Source: Geitlerinema sp. PCC 9228
GTDB lineage: Bacteria > Cyanobacteriota > Cyanobacteriia > Cyanobacteriales > PCC-9228
Direction of reading: 5' to 3'
Assembly: GCF_001870905.1 (NCBI RefSeq)
Contig: NZ_LNDC01000080.1
Location: 1 to 56,147 of the forward strand
DNA length: 56,147 nucleotides
Shown here: positions 8,216 to 15,574 of the stretch, piece after piece
How the letters are laid out: the number at the start of each line of letters is the position of its first letter
Position numbering within the stretch: position 1 is the stretch's first letter
Position numbers and translations under genes: made by a program
Notes under the pieces: model-generated
Told to the model about the DNA's origin: nothing
The model's database searches: none
Seen by the model: only the letters and a program-made list of their open reading frames with translations

Positions 8216-8343
8216 CTTTGATTCGTGCTTTGCTTGCTTCGTGCGCCAATATTCAACTGGAGTCAATCTGCTGCAATTCTAGCTTATTTCCGGGAAAACT
8301 CTAGGGAAGTAAGACCGCCGTTTCATCACGGGAACTTTTTGTT

Positions 8344-9318
8344 ATGAGTGCCAATATGGACTCTACCAGCCAGCAGGCCATTTATCCCCAGGTTTCTGTT
8401 ATTGTACCTGTTTACAATGGTGAAGCCGATTTGCCGGATTTGCTAGCTTGTCTGCGATCGCAAACCTATCCCTGCGACCGGGTAGAATATCTGTTGGTAG
8501 ACAACAACAGCAGCGATCGCACGGCGGCTACCATCGAGCAAGCCATTGCCGAATTTCCAGTCAAAACCTATCTGCTGCAGGAAAAACAAATTCAGAGTTC
8601 CTATGCCGCACGCAATACTGGAATTCGTGCTGCCACCAGCGATATTCTAGCTTTTACCGACGCAGACTGTCGTCCCCAGCCGGATTGGTTGGAAAATCTG
8701 GTACAACCGTTTGCCAAAGGGGAAATTGGGATTGTCGTTGGAGAAATTGAAGCACTCCCCAGTCGGACATTTTGGGAAAAATATGCCGAATACCGGCAAG
8801 TGCTCTCCCAACAATATACCCTGCAGCATTTTTTTTATCCCTACGGTCAAACGGCCAATTTGGCACTGCGACGGGAAACGTTACAGGCAGTGGGATTGTT
8901 TCGCAGCCACCTCACCACTGGTGGCGATGCCGATTTATGCTGGCGCATCCAACAGCAAACTGCTTGGCAGCTACATTTCCAACCTGCAGCAGTGGTCAAA
9001 CACCGCCACCGCAACACATTTGCAGATTTCATGGCTCAAATGCGCCGCTACGGCAAATCCAGTCGCTACCTCCACGACTTATATGGAATTGCCTTACTAC
9101 CAGAACTTTCCCGACAGCAATATCTCTATCGCCTAGCGCGGTGGTTGTTGAAAGAAATTCCTACCAAAACCCCAAAAGCGATCGCGCCCAACAGTCAAAC
9201 CCGTTGGTTCGATTTACTCCAAACCCCCATTAGCTTGCTGCAATCGAGAGCGCGCATCGCCGGACAGAAAGAAGCCAAACTCCCGGAAAAAGCCAAAGAA
9301 ATTGAATATCTAGAATAA
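8344..9318 (+). CDS. family 2 glycosyltransferase with long C-terminus
   Basis: This 324-residue GT-A enzyme has PQVSVIVPVYNGEADLP at the N-terminus, the UDP-binding LLVDNNSSDRT, the DxD motif as FTDADCRPQPDW, and TGGDADLCWR further on, which corresponds to the ED/Q-x-x-R-W-like acceptor region. It has no obvious membrane helices. It is divergent from the sulfotransferase gene (128 bases apart) and probably belongs to the same surface-glycan locus. An internal ATG twelve bases downstream is an alternative start. The tRNA-Val on the other strand ends immediately after its stop codon. Confidence 0.88.
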   Translation: MSANMDSTSQQAIYPQVSVIVPVYNGEADLPDLLACLRSQTYPCDRVEYLLVDNNSSDRTAATIEQAIAEFPVKTYLLQEKQIQSSYAARNTGIRAATSDILAFTDADCRPQPDWLENLVQPFAKGEIGIVVGEIEALPSRTFWEKYAEYRQVLSQQYTLQHFFYPYGQTANLALRRETLQAVGLFRSHLTTGGDADLCWRIQQQTAWQLHFQPAAVVKHRHRNTFADFMAQMRRYGKSSRYLHDLYGIALLPELSRQQYLYRLARWLLKEIPTKTPKAIAPNSQTRWFDLLQTPISLLQSRARIAGQKEAKLPEKAKEIEYLE

Positions 9319-9390
<72 letters not shown>

Positions 9391-9459
9391 ATGCTTACAA
9401 TTTTCCTAGGATACCAGAAAAAAAGCGATCGCGCAATCCCCCAACCTTTTCTTTTTTTC

Positions 9460-10191
9460 CTATTCCTGCTGCGGGTACTCCTCCCACAAATTGGTGTTTT
9501 CGCGCAAACTGCAGTGGTTGCCATGTCCCAAAATCAAATGGTCCAATAAAGGAATCCCCAAAATCTGTCCCCCTTGTAACATTTGTCGGGTCAATTCAAT
9601 ATCCTCTTCACTGGGTTCCACACTTCCCGAAGGATGGTTGTGAGCAACAATGGCGCGGGTAGACCCCTGACGAATCACCTCCCGAAAAATCTCCCGGGGA
9701 GAAGCCAAAGTCTCCGTCGCTGTACCAATAGTCACAATCCGCGACCCCATCAAACGATTTTTGACATCCAAAAACAACACCGCAAAATGCTCTTGTGATT
9801 GCCACATCAAATCGTGGCTGAGAACTGCCGCCGCTGCTTGGGGACTATCAATAATTCTCCCTTCCGGTGGTTTGAGTTGAAAAACGCGCTTGCCTAACTC
9901 AATAGCCGCAATAATGGTTGTCGCTTTTGCCGGACCTACTCCCGGAATTTGCCTCAACTCGCCAATAGTCACATCCCGCAACATTTCCAACGGTTCCCGC
10001 TGGTTTTCCCCGAGTTGCTGCAGGATGTAATGACCCAATCCCACCGCCGAGAGTTTTCCCGGACCCTGACCCGTTCCCAACAAAATCGCCAACAGTTCTG
10101 CCGTGGAGAGCGTTTTCGGACCGCCAGCCATCAAGCGTTCTCGCGGTCTTTCGCTGCTTGGCAAATCGGCAATTCTCAGCTTGTATGTCAT
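9460..10191 (-). CDS. radC: RadC-family JAB-domain protein
   Basis: The 243-residue product starts [20 protein letters not shown], with the conserved N-terminal helices ([13 protein letters not shown]) and a helix-hairpin-helix ([12 protein letters not shown]). The C-terminal JAB/MPN metal-binding domain contains [14 protein letters not shown], matching the family's H-x-H-P-S-G-x8-D signature. RadC was once linked to DNA repair; its true role is unsettled, and the domain is predicted to be a zinc hydrolase. The ATG at 10191 is preferred to a TTG at 10212. Length is normal for the family. Confidence 0.93.
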   Translation of the reverse strand: MTYKLRIADLPSSERPRERLMAGGPKTLSTAELLAILLGTGQGPGKLSAVGLGHYILQQLGENQREPLEMLRDVTIGELRQIPGVGPAKATTIIAAIELGKRVFQLKPPEGRIIDSPQAAAAVLSHDLMWQSQEHFAVLFLDVKNRLMGSRIVTIGTATETLASPREIFREVIRQGSTRAIVAHNHPSGSVEPSEEDIELTRQMLQGGQILGIPLLDHLILGHGNHCSLRENTNLWEEYPQQE

Positions 10192-10280
10192 GGCTTGTAC
10201 GCTACAAAACAAAGAATCTGTTTGGCCAAAGAGAAATTTCTACAATCATGACACAAAATGCTCTCCCAGATGGAATTTTT

Positions 10281-10805
10281 TTATGGATTTTCTTTTCGAT
10301 TGGTAACTTGGACAGCAAACAAGAAAATTCGCCGCTGCCATTTATAGATTTCTTTTTCGTAGCGTAAACCAATTTTGGCAGCCACACGCATGGATGCTTG
10401 GTTTTGCGGGTCTATCAGCGAAATCAAGCGACTGCATCCCAATTTGTGAAAACCGTAGTTACGAATTGCCAGCGCCGCCTCCGTGGCCAATCCCTTTCCC
10501 CAATAAGCTTTTGCCAGCATGTAGCCAATTTCCACCTCCGCTACTCCCTCAATTTCTTGGGGAATCAAACCGCAGCGACCGATAAACCGACCGTTTTCCC
10601 GATAAATTGCGGCCCACAAACTAAAACCGTACTTTGGTTCCATCTCTAGATAGCGTTGCAAATGAGCTTGCGTTTCCTGACGCTGGTATGGTTTACCGCT
10701 AATGTAAATCATCACCTCGGGGTCGCTATACCGAGCCACCAAATCATCCAAATCATCCCACCGTAGTTTCCGCAGGTACAAACGAGGCGTTTCTAAGACA
10801 ATCAT
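10281..10805 (-). CDS. GNAT-family N-acetyltransferase (RimJ/RimL-like)
   Basis: The 174-residue product has the acetyl-CoA-binding motif region GYMLAKAYWGKGLATEAALAIRNYGF and the N-terminal TPRLYLRKLRWDDLDDL strand/helix typical of the RimJ/RimL branch, followed by SMRVAAKIGLRYE. Members acetylate protein N-termini or small amines; the substrate here is unknown. Its ATG overlaps by four bases (ATGA) the stop of the broken sugar-dehydrogenase gene upstream, so it was probably the downstream cistron of that operon. The insertion in that gene may have cut it off from its original promoter. Confidence 0.88.
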   Translation of the reverse strand: MIVLETPRLYLRKLRWDDLDDLVARYSDPEVMIYISGKPYQRQETQAHLQRYLEMEPKYGFSLWAAIYRENGRFIGRCGLIPQEIEGVAEVEIGYMLAKAYWGKGLATEAALAIRNYGFHKLGCSRLISLIDPQNQASMRVAAKIGLRYEKEIYKWQRRIFLFAVQVTNRKENP

Positions 10806-11356
10806 GGCTGGGTTGCGCTGGCATCGTAGGAAATACGATAAATGCGATTGTTGGCTTCTTCAGTAAATAGCAAACTGCCATCGGGAAGTTCCAGCAATCC
10901 TACCGGTCTTCCCCAAGTTTTGGGAACCGTGGGGTCTAACACAAATCCCGTGAGGAAGTTTTCGTAGTAACCTTGAGGACGACCATTTTCGTTAAAAGGA
11001 ACAAATACAAGTTTGTAGCCAGTCGCGCGATCGCGATTCCAAGAACCACGAAAAGCCACAAACGCGCCTTCATGGTATTTTTCGGGAAATTGCTCTCCCC
11101 GATAAAACGTCAATCCCAAAGCTGCCGAGTGAGAAGCAAACAATACATCCGGCATTTTTGTCTGTTTTACCAAATCCGGACGTTCGCTGGTACCGTTGTT
11201 GGTCCGGCGGGGGTCCAACAATTCTGGTTGAAAATAAGCGTAGGGCCAGCCGTAAAATTCTCCCTGGCGAATTCTGGTTAAATAATCGGGAACCAAGTCA
11301 TCTCCCAGACCATCCCGTTCGTTGACGGTAACGTACAGTTGCTGGGTTTGGGGTTG
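10802..11356 (-). pseudogene. C-terminal part of a PQQ-type sorbosone/sugar dehydrogenase, cut by IS607 element
   Basis: About 185 codons read as the C-terminal beta-propeller of the glucose/sorbosone dehydrogenase family: VNERDGLGDDLVPDYL, FYGWPYAY, AFRGSWNRDRATGYK, WGRPVGLLELPDGSLLFTEE. The coding sense continues upstream of any start codon to PQTQQLYVTVNERD and stops where element sequence begins near 11357. The matching N-terminus is at 13072-13446 on the same strand. The two pieces total about 310 residues, whereas lipoproteins of this family are usually about 430 by my recollection. Roughly 120-150 residues of the propeller are therefore missing, and removing the insert would not restore the gene. 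Confidence 0.85.
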
Positions 11357-11410
11357 TCAAACAGTGATTAATTTGCTAATATATATTCACAATGATCAAC
11401 AAACGTTCAA

Positions 11411-12109
11411 ATGAAATACGTACCGAGTAGAAAAGCTTCAGAAATACTGGGGCTTCATCCAAATACCTTACGAAAATATGCAAAAACAGGGAAAATCAAC
11501 TTCATCAAAAACGAGGCTGGACAACGACTATACGATGTCGAGTCCTACGCCAAACAGCCAACGACAGCTAGAGTTATTTGCTACTGTCGAGTCTCAAGTT
11601 CAAAGCAACAAGACGACCTGCTCAGACAAGAGCAATACCTCCAAGAAAAATTCCCGCAAGCGGAAATCATCAAAGACATCGGCTCAGGACTCAACTACAA
11701 ACGAAAAGGACTTAAAACCATACTACAGCGATGTTTGCAAGGAGATAGTATCAAACTTGTACTGTCCCATCGGGATCGACTTGTCCGCTTCGGCTTCGAG
11801 CTTATCGAGTTTATCATCGAATCCAGTGGTGGAGAAATCGTGGTTCTCAACAGTAAAGACAAGTCCTCCGAAACTGAACTTACCCAAGACCTACTATCAG
11901 TCCTGCACGTCTTTAGCTGTAGGATGCACGGAAGGCGAAGTTATTCAAAAGTCAAAGAAGATTCGTATTACCCCGACGACAGCCCAGAAGGCTATATTAA
12001 AGCACTGGTTCGGAGTCTCCAGATACGTCTTCAACAAGACAGTGGAGTATCTCAAACAACCAGAGACGAAAGCAAACTGGAAAGAAATCAAGGGCGGTAT
12101 TCTGTCTAG
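11411..12109 (+). CDS. tnpA: IS607-family serine-recombinase transposase TnpA
   Basis: The 232-residue product begins with a MerR-like helix-turn-helix (SRKASEILGLHPNTLRKYAK) followed by a small serine-recombinase domain: ICYCRVSSSKQQDDLLRQ carries the catalytic Ser within RVSSSKQ, and LSHRDRLVRFGF the conserved Arg residues. This is the inverted domain order specific to IS607 TnpA. The recombinase domain ends near HVFSCRMHGRR. The last 45 or so residues overlap the tnpB frame and look like read-through, so the natural C-terminus is probably extended. A long overlap of tnpA with tnpB is seen in this family. Confidence 0.9.
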   Translation: MKYVPSRKASEILGLHPNTLRKYAKTGKINFIKNEAGQRLYDVESYAKQPTTARVICYCRVSSSKQQDDLLRQEQYLQEKFPQAEIIKDIGSGLNYKRKGLKTILQRCLQGDSIKLVLSHRDRLVRFGFELIEFIIESSGGEIVVLNSKDKSSETELTQDLLSVLHVFSCRMHGRRSYSKVKEDSYYPDDSPEGYIKALVRSLQIRLQQDSGVSQTTRDESKLERNQGRYSV

Positions 12110-13016
12110 CCTTCCAGAATGGGCAAAAACAGTGCCGTACCAAATCAAAAGTATCGCAGTCAAAGATGCTTGTACAGCGGTAAGGGAAGCAAAGAAAAAG
12201 ACCGCAAATGGTCAACCGTCCTTCGTGAAGTTCAGGTCGAGGAAAGATCGAGTTCAGTCTTTCTATGTTCCTTCTAGCGCAATAAAAGAAAAAGGCGTTT
12301 ACCACACCAAATTAGGTGTTCTAAATTATAGAGAAAGCCTACCAGAAGTCATTAAAGATTCAAGATTAATTCGACACCGAGGCCAATACTTCTTATGTGT
12401 TTCAACGGAAACACAAGTAACTCCCGCTGAGAGCCAAGGTGGGATTGTAGCCCTAGACCCAGGTGTGCGTACTTTTTTGACCTTTTATTCTCCGACTTGC
12501 TTTGGAAAGTTAGCCGATGGAGACTTCTCCCGCATTCAACGTCTTTGCCATCATTTAGACCAATTAGTTTCTAAGGCGTCAAAAGCGACTAGTCCCAGAA
12601 AACGCAGGCTTAAAAAAGCCTGTGACCGGATGAGAACGAAGATTAACAATTTAGTCAAAGAAGTTCACCATCAGGTCGCCAACTGGTTAACTCAAGAGTT
12701 TGATGTCATCCTTCTGCCAACTTTTGAAACCAGCCAAATGTCTTCTAGAGCTGGTCGTAAATTCAGGTCTAAGACGGTTAGAGCCATGCTTACATGGAAT
12801 CATTACCGATTTCAACAGTTTTTGTTGCACAAAGCAAAAGAGCGTAACAAGACTGTCTTATTGGTGAATGAAGCCTACACTAGCAAAACGGTTTCTTGGA
12901 CGGGAGAAATCGTCAAGAACTTAGGTGGTCGTAAAAAGATTAAGTCACCTTCCACGCAAGAATGGATGGATCGTGACCTTAATGGTGGGAATTTTTCTCA
13001 AAGCTTTGGTAGATAG
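11478..13016 (+). CDS. tnpB: TnpB RNA-guided nuclease of the IS607 element, C-terminus frameshifted
   Basis: The frame is open for 512 codons, but only the region from about residue 145 (SKKIRITPTTAQKAILKHWF) looks like TnpB. The earlier part overlaps tnpA and is low-complexity Ser/Lys/Thr sequence, so the real start probably lies well inside. The RuvC aspartate is in GIVALDPGVRTF, the RuvC-II glutamate in LPTFETSQMSSR and the RuvC-III aspartate in MDRDLNG, so the DED triad is intact. Shortly after, near 12985, the frame shifts: the next frame reads GIFLKALVDSPSLEFVKSAFVNM and stops at 13057-13059. The usual ending RDLNGARGIFLKAL has therefore lost bases and about 22 tail residues. The Cys pairs of the zinc ribbon are absent in this subfamily. 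It may still cleave. Confidence 0.82.
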   Translation: MQKQGKSTSSKTRLDNDYTMSSPTPNSQRQLELFATVESQVQSNKTTCSDKSNTSKKNSRKRKSSKTSAQDSTTNEKDLKPYYSDVCKEIVSNLYCPIGIDLSASASSLSSLSSNPVVEKSWFSTVKTSPPKLNLPKTYYQSCTSLAVGCTEGEVIQKSKKIRITPTTAQKAILKHWFGVSRYVFNKTVEYLKQPETKANWKEIKGGILSSLPEWAKTVPYQIKSIAVKDACTAVREAKKKTANGQPSFVKFRSRKDRVQSFYVPSSAIKEKGVYHTKLGVLNYRESLPEVIKDSRLIRHRGQYFLCVSTETQVTPAESQGGIVALDPGVRTFLTFYSPTCFGKLADGDFSRIQRLCHHLDQLVSKASKATSPRKRRLKKACDRMRTKINNLVKEVHHQVANWLTQEFDVILLPTFETSQMSSRAGRKFRSKTVRAMLTWNHYRFQQFLLHKAKERNKTVLLVNEAYTSKTVSWTGEIVKNLGGRKKIKSPSTQEWMDRDLNGGNFSQSFGR

Positions 13017-13071
13017 TCCCTCTCTTGAATTCGTCAAGAGTGCATTTGTTAACATGTAATTGTATTTGTTA

Positions 13072-13446
13072 ACGAAAAACTATCGGTCGGTTGAGGTTGT
13101 CGGCAAAGACGTTTACTTGAAAGCCTGGGGGAAGGTTGAGGGTGGGATGGTTGGGAATATTGGCAATTTGCGGCGGTTTGGAGGCGCTTTGGCTGTGGAA
13201 GGGTTTTGGGAGGTCGCCGATGCGGATGCGAATGGGGTCTGGGGAAATGGGTTGGGTGGCGATCGCTTTTTCTGGTGGAACGGTGGGTGTTGGCGTAGAA
13301 TTGTCTGGGGTAGTATCGGTGGTTGTGGGTGTGACGGGTTCGATGCTGGTTTCTTGGGAGGTTGGCTGGCAGGCAGCTACGGTGGCACTCACGCCTATGG
13401 CGAAGGCAAATCGCTTCCAAGGGGAAAGGTTTGGGAGAATATTCAT
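13072..13446 (-). pseudogene. N-terminal part of the interrupted sugar-dehydrogenase lipoprotein
   Basis: From the ATG at 13446 the frame encodes a signal peptide with lipobox TVAAC, a Pro/Thr-rich linker (TPTTTDTTPDNSTPTPTVPP), and the start of the propeller, LPPGFQVNVFADNLNRP. It then runs into element sequence and a stop at 13069. It is the missing head of the sequence at 10802-11356. The intact ancestor would have been an exported, lipid-anchored, PQQ-type aldose/sorbosone dehydrogenase-like protein. A truncated secreted 125-residue product could still be made. Confidence 0.82.
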
Positions 13447-13573
13447 GTTGGCGGATAGGCAGGAAATATACCGGGTGGCAAGCGATCGCAGGATAACATG
13501 AAAAATGTGGCGTTGCTGGCACCCGCCATTGCAGGTGTGGGAATTGCGATGCCTACTTGGAAAAGAACCGAAC

Positions 13574-13596
13574 CCCACTTTTTGTGGGAATTTTTT
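13574..13596 (+). promoter_or_regulatory. short hairpin with T-run upstream of hsp20
   Basis: CCCAC, loop of five T, GTGGG, then AA and six T. It lies about 65 bases before the Hsp20 ribosome-binding site. A five-pair stem is weak for a terminator. It could be an attenuator or a 5'-leader structure of the heat-shock gene. The CIRCE operator (TTAGCACTC-N9-GAGTGCTAA) is not present here. Confidence 0.3.
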
Positions 13597-13663
13597 ATAG
13601 TAAAAGTAAAGCAAAGGTTAGATGTTGCGGTCGAAATTCTCAAGAAAAAGGAGGGTGATGGAT

Positions 13664-14110
13664 ATGGTACAACTAACACGTTGGGATCCGTTCCGCGAAA
13701 TTGATAACCTGCAACGGGAAGTCAATCAATTATTTGAAACTTTCCCAACTTTAGAACGGCGTTCTCGTAACAACTATACCTTCGCGCCGGCAGCAGAACT
13801 CCACGAAACATCCGATGCGGTTCAGCTGAAACTAGAAGTTCCCGGCATTGACCCCAAAGACTTGGATATTCAAGCCACTGCAGAATCGGTTTCTATCAGT
13901 GGCGAACGGAAGTCGGAAGAAACAAGCGAGGATGGCGGTATCCATCGTAGCGAATTCTACTACGGTAAGTTTCAGCGGGTGATTCCCTTACCTTGCCGCA
14001 TCCAAAACAACAACATTGAAGCCAATTACAAAGATGGCGTCTTGCATCTGAACTTACCCAAAGCGGAAGAAGAGAAAAATAAAGTCGTCAAAGTAGACAT
14101 CAAATCGTAG
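13664..14110 (+). CDS. hspA: small heat-shock protein, Hsp20/alpha-crystallin family
   Basis: The 148-residue product starts MVQLTRWDPFREIDNLQREVNQLFE, the usual N-terminus of cyanobacterial HspA. It carries a full alpha-crystallin domain (ELHETSDAVQLKLEVPGIDPKDLDI through the GVLHLNLPK motif, about residues 45-140). It forms ATP-independent oligomeric holdases that bind unfolding proteins and thylakoid membranes under heat or oxidative stress. AAGGAG (13648-13653) sits ten bases before the ATG at 13664; the ATG at 13658 is an alternative. A strong terminator follows at 14212. The gene is single and flanked on the left by the broken lipoprotein gene. Confidence 0.93.
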   Translation: MVQLTRWDPFREIDNLQREVNQLFETFPTLERRSRNNYTFAPAAELHETSDAVQLKLEVPGIDPKDLDIQATAESVSISGERKSEETSEDGGIHRSEFYYGKFQRVIPLPCRIQNNNIEANYKDGVLHLNLPKAEEEKNKVVKVDIKS

Positions 14111-14488
14111 TCGCAGCGTTACGACATTGTAGAAGTTGGGCACAGTAAGAATAGAACGGACTGAAGGAATTCTCCGGTTGGGAAGTTTGGATAATTAGAC
14201 AACGGTTTTTTAGGGTGTGGGAACTGCTCCTACACCCTTTTTTTTGGGTTGGGATATTTTTGGCTTTTTGTCAAAATCGAGCCAAAATTTGCTATTCGCT
14301 ATTGCCAACTTGCTCTACGATGGGAGAATTAAGCCACGAAATTTGGAAAAGGCAACTAAGACAAGCTGCTATCTCCGGCCATCTTGGGATCGAGAAATCT
14401 GCTCTGGTTGGGGATGAATCGCGATCGCGCTACCAAAATATAGTATCCTAGAGAATTTGAAGCCAAGTCGCAGTGGAAGGAAAAATTC
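14111..14488. other. intergenic region with hsp20 terminator
   Basis: The first 135 bases are the 3' untranslated region of hsp20 and end in a terminator. The remainder up to the GT4 gene has HIP1 sites and no convincing gene. Short frames of 60-80 codons here show no family features. The promoter of the glycosyltransferase/carboxypeptidase pair is probably within the last 100 bases, where TATAGTATCCT near 14440 could hold a -10 element. Confidence 0.4.
14212..14245 (+). terminator. rho-independent terminator after hsp20
   Basis: AGGGTGTGG pairs with CCTACACCCT across a short loop and is followed by eight T. It lies about 100 bases after the hsp20 stop in the same direction. Confidence 0.8.
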
Positions 14489-15568
14489 TTGAAACTTCTG
14501 TTTCTTTCAACGCCAGTAGGTACTTTGGGGTCTGGTTTGGGGGGTGGGGTGGAACTTACCCTGTACAATATTGCCGTGGAAATGCGCCAGCGGGGACATA
14601 GCGTGACGGTGGTAGCACCGGAAGGGTCGCAATTGGGGGAGATTCCCATCGCACCAATTGCTGGCAACCTGCAGGTAACAGCCCAAAGTCAATTGTACAA
14701 CAGTTCCATTTCCATTCCTCCTGATGCGGTTTTGGGGAATATGTGGGCCTACGCGCGCGAGGTACAGCATAAGTATGATTTGCTGGTGAATTTTGCCTTC
14801 GATTGGTTGCCTTTCTATCTGACGCCGTTTTTTGCTACACCAATTGCGCATTTTGTGAGTATGGGGTCGCTTTCGGAGGCGATGGATCGGGAGATGGTGA
14901 AGGTAGCCGAACAGTTTCCCGGAACTGTTGGGGTTTACACGCGATCGCAAGCGGATACCTTTCCCAACGGCGATCGCTTTTGGTGTTTGGGAAGCGGCAT
15001 TGACTTGCGTTTGTACGAGTTTTGCGAACAGCCACAGGCCCAACTGGCATGGGTGGCCCGTATTTCCCCGGAGAAAGGATTGGAAGATGCGATGGCGGCG
15101 GCGCAAACGACGGGGATTCCCTTAAAAGTATTGGGAAAAATGCAGGATGAAAGCTACTGGCAGCGGGTTTGCCAGCAATATCCCAACGCGCCGGTAGACT
15201 ATGCAGGATTTTTTCCCACCGACCAGTTACAGCAACATTTGCGCCAGTGTCAGGCTTTGTTGATGACCCCCCGGTGGGTGGAGGCGTTTGGCAATGTGGC
15301 GATTGAGGCGCTAGCCTGTGGCGTACCGGTGATTGCTTACAGTCGCGGGGGTCCTGCGGAAATTATTGAAAATGGCAAAACTGGGTGGTTGGTGGAACCG
15401 GATAATATTGATGGGTTGATCGCTGCGATCGCGAAGTTAGACCGTCTCGACCGTCGCACTTGCCGGCAAGTTGCGGAAGAACAATATTCTCTAACGGCAT
15501 TAGGCGATCGCTTTGAAGATTGGTTTTTCCACCTCCTGGAGACCTTTGGCAACCAGAAATTCCTATAG
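14489..15568 (+). CDS. family 4 glycosyltransferase
   Basis: The 359-residue GT-B enzyme begins MKLLFLSTPVGTLGSGLGGGVELTLYNIA, with the Gly-rich loop of GT4 and the GGVELTL acceptor-side motif. The nucleotide-sugar domain has WVARISPEKGLEDA and the retaining-enzyme E-x7-E signature in EAFGNVAIEALACGVPVIAYSRGG. Members transfer hexoses to lipid or sugar acceptors. No membrane helices are evident. The start is a TTG at 14489 with GGAAGG eight bases upstream; no ATG lies near. The LD-carboxypeptidase gene begins six bases after its stop, so the two are co-transcribed. The acceptor is unknown. Confidence 0.88.
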   Translation: MKLLFLSTPVGTLGSGLGGGVELTLYNIAVEMRQRGHSVTVVAPEGSQLGEIPIAPIAGNLQVTAQSQLYNSSISIPPDAVLGNMWAYAREVQHKYDLLVNFAFDWLPFYLTPFFATPIAHFVSMGSLSEAMDREMVKVAEQFPGTVGVYTRSQADTFPNGDRFWCLGSGIDLRLYEFCEQPQAQLAWVARISPEKGLEDAMAAAQTTGIPLKVLGKMQDESYWQRVCQQYPNAPVDYAGFFPTDQLQQHLRQCQALLMTPRWVEAFGNVAIEALACGVPVIAYSRGGPAEIIENGKTGWLVEPDNIDGLIAAIAKLDRLDRRTCRQVAEEQYSLTALGDRFEDWFFHLLETFGNQKFL

Positions 15569-15574
15569 GAGACG

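Larger units (their letters stand above)
11357..13071 (+). mobile_element. IS607-family insertion element
   Basis: A serine-recombinase tnpA and an overlapping tnpB, both on the plus strand, lie between the two halves of a sugar-dehydrogenase gene. The limits were set where the flanking host frame loses homology: after GGTTG at 11356 on the left and near 13071 on the right. IS607 elements have no long terminal inverted repeats and generate no clear target duplication, which fits what is seen. The right end carries two copies of ATTTGTTAAC (about 13044 and 13065). Downstream of tnpB, the right end would normally specify the guide (omega/reRNA). About 400 bp of host gene are also missing, so a deletion accompanied or followed insertion. 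Confidence 0.82.

Noticed and set aside
11411-13059. A novel recombinase-nuclease system
   Set aside because: The MerR-HTH plus serine recombinase followed by TnpB is the standard IS607 layout, so the pairing itself is not new.
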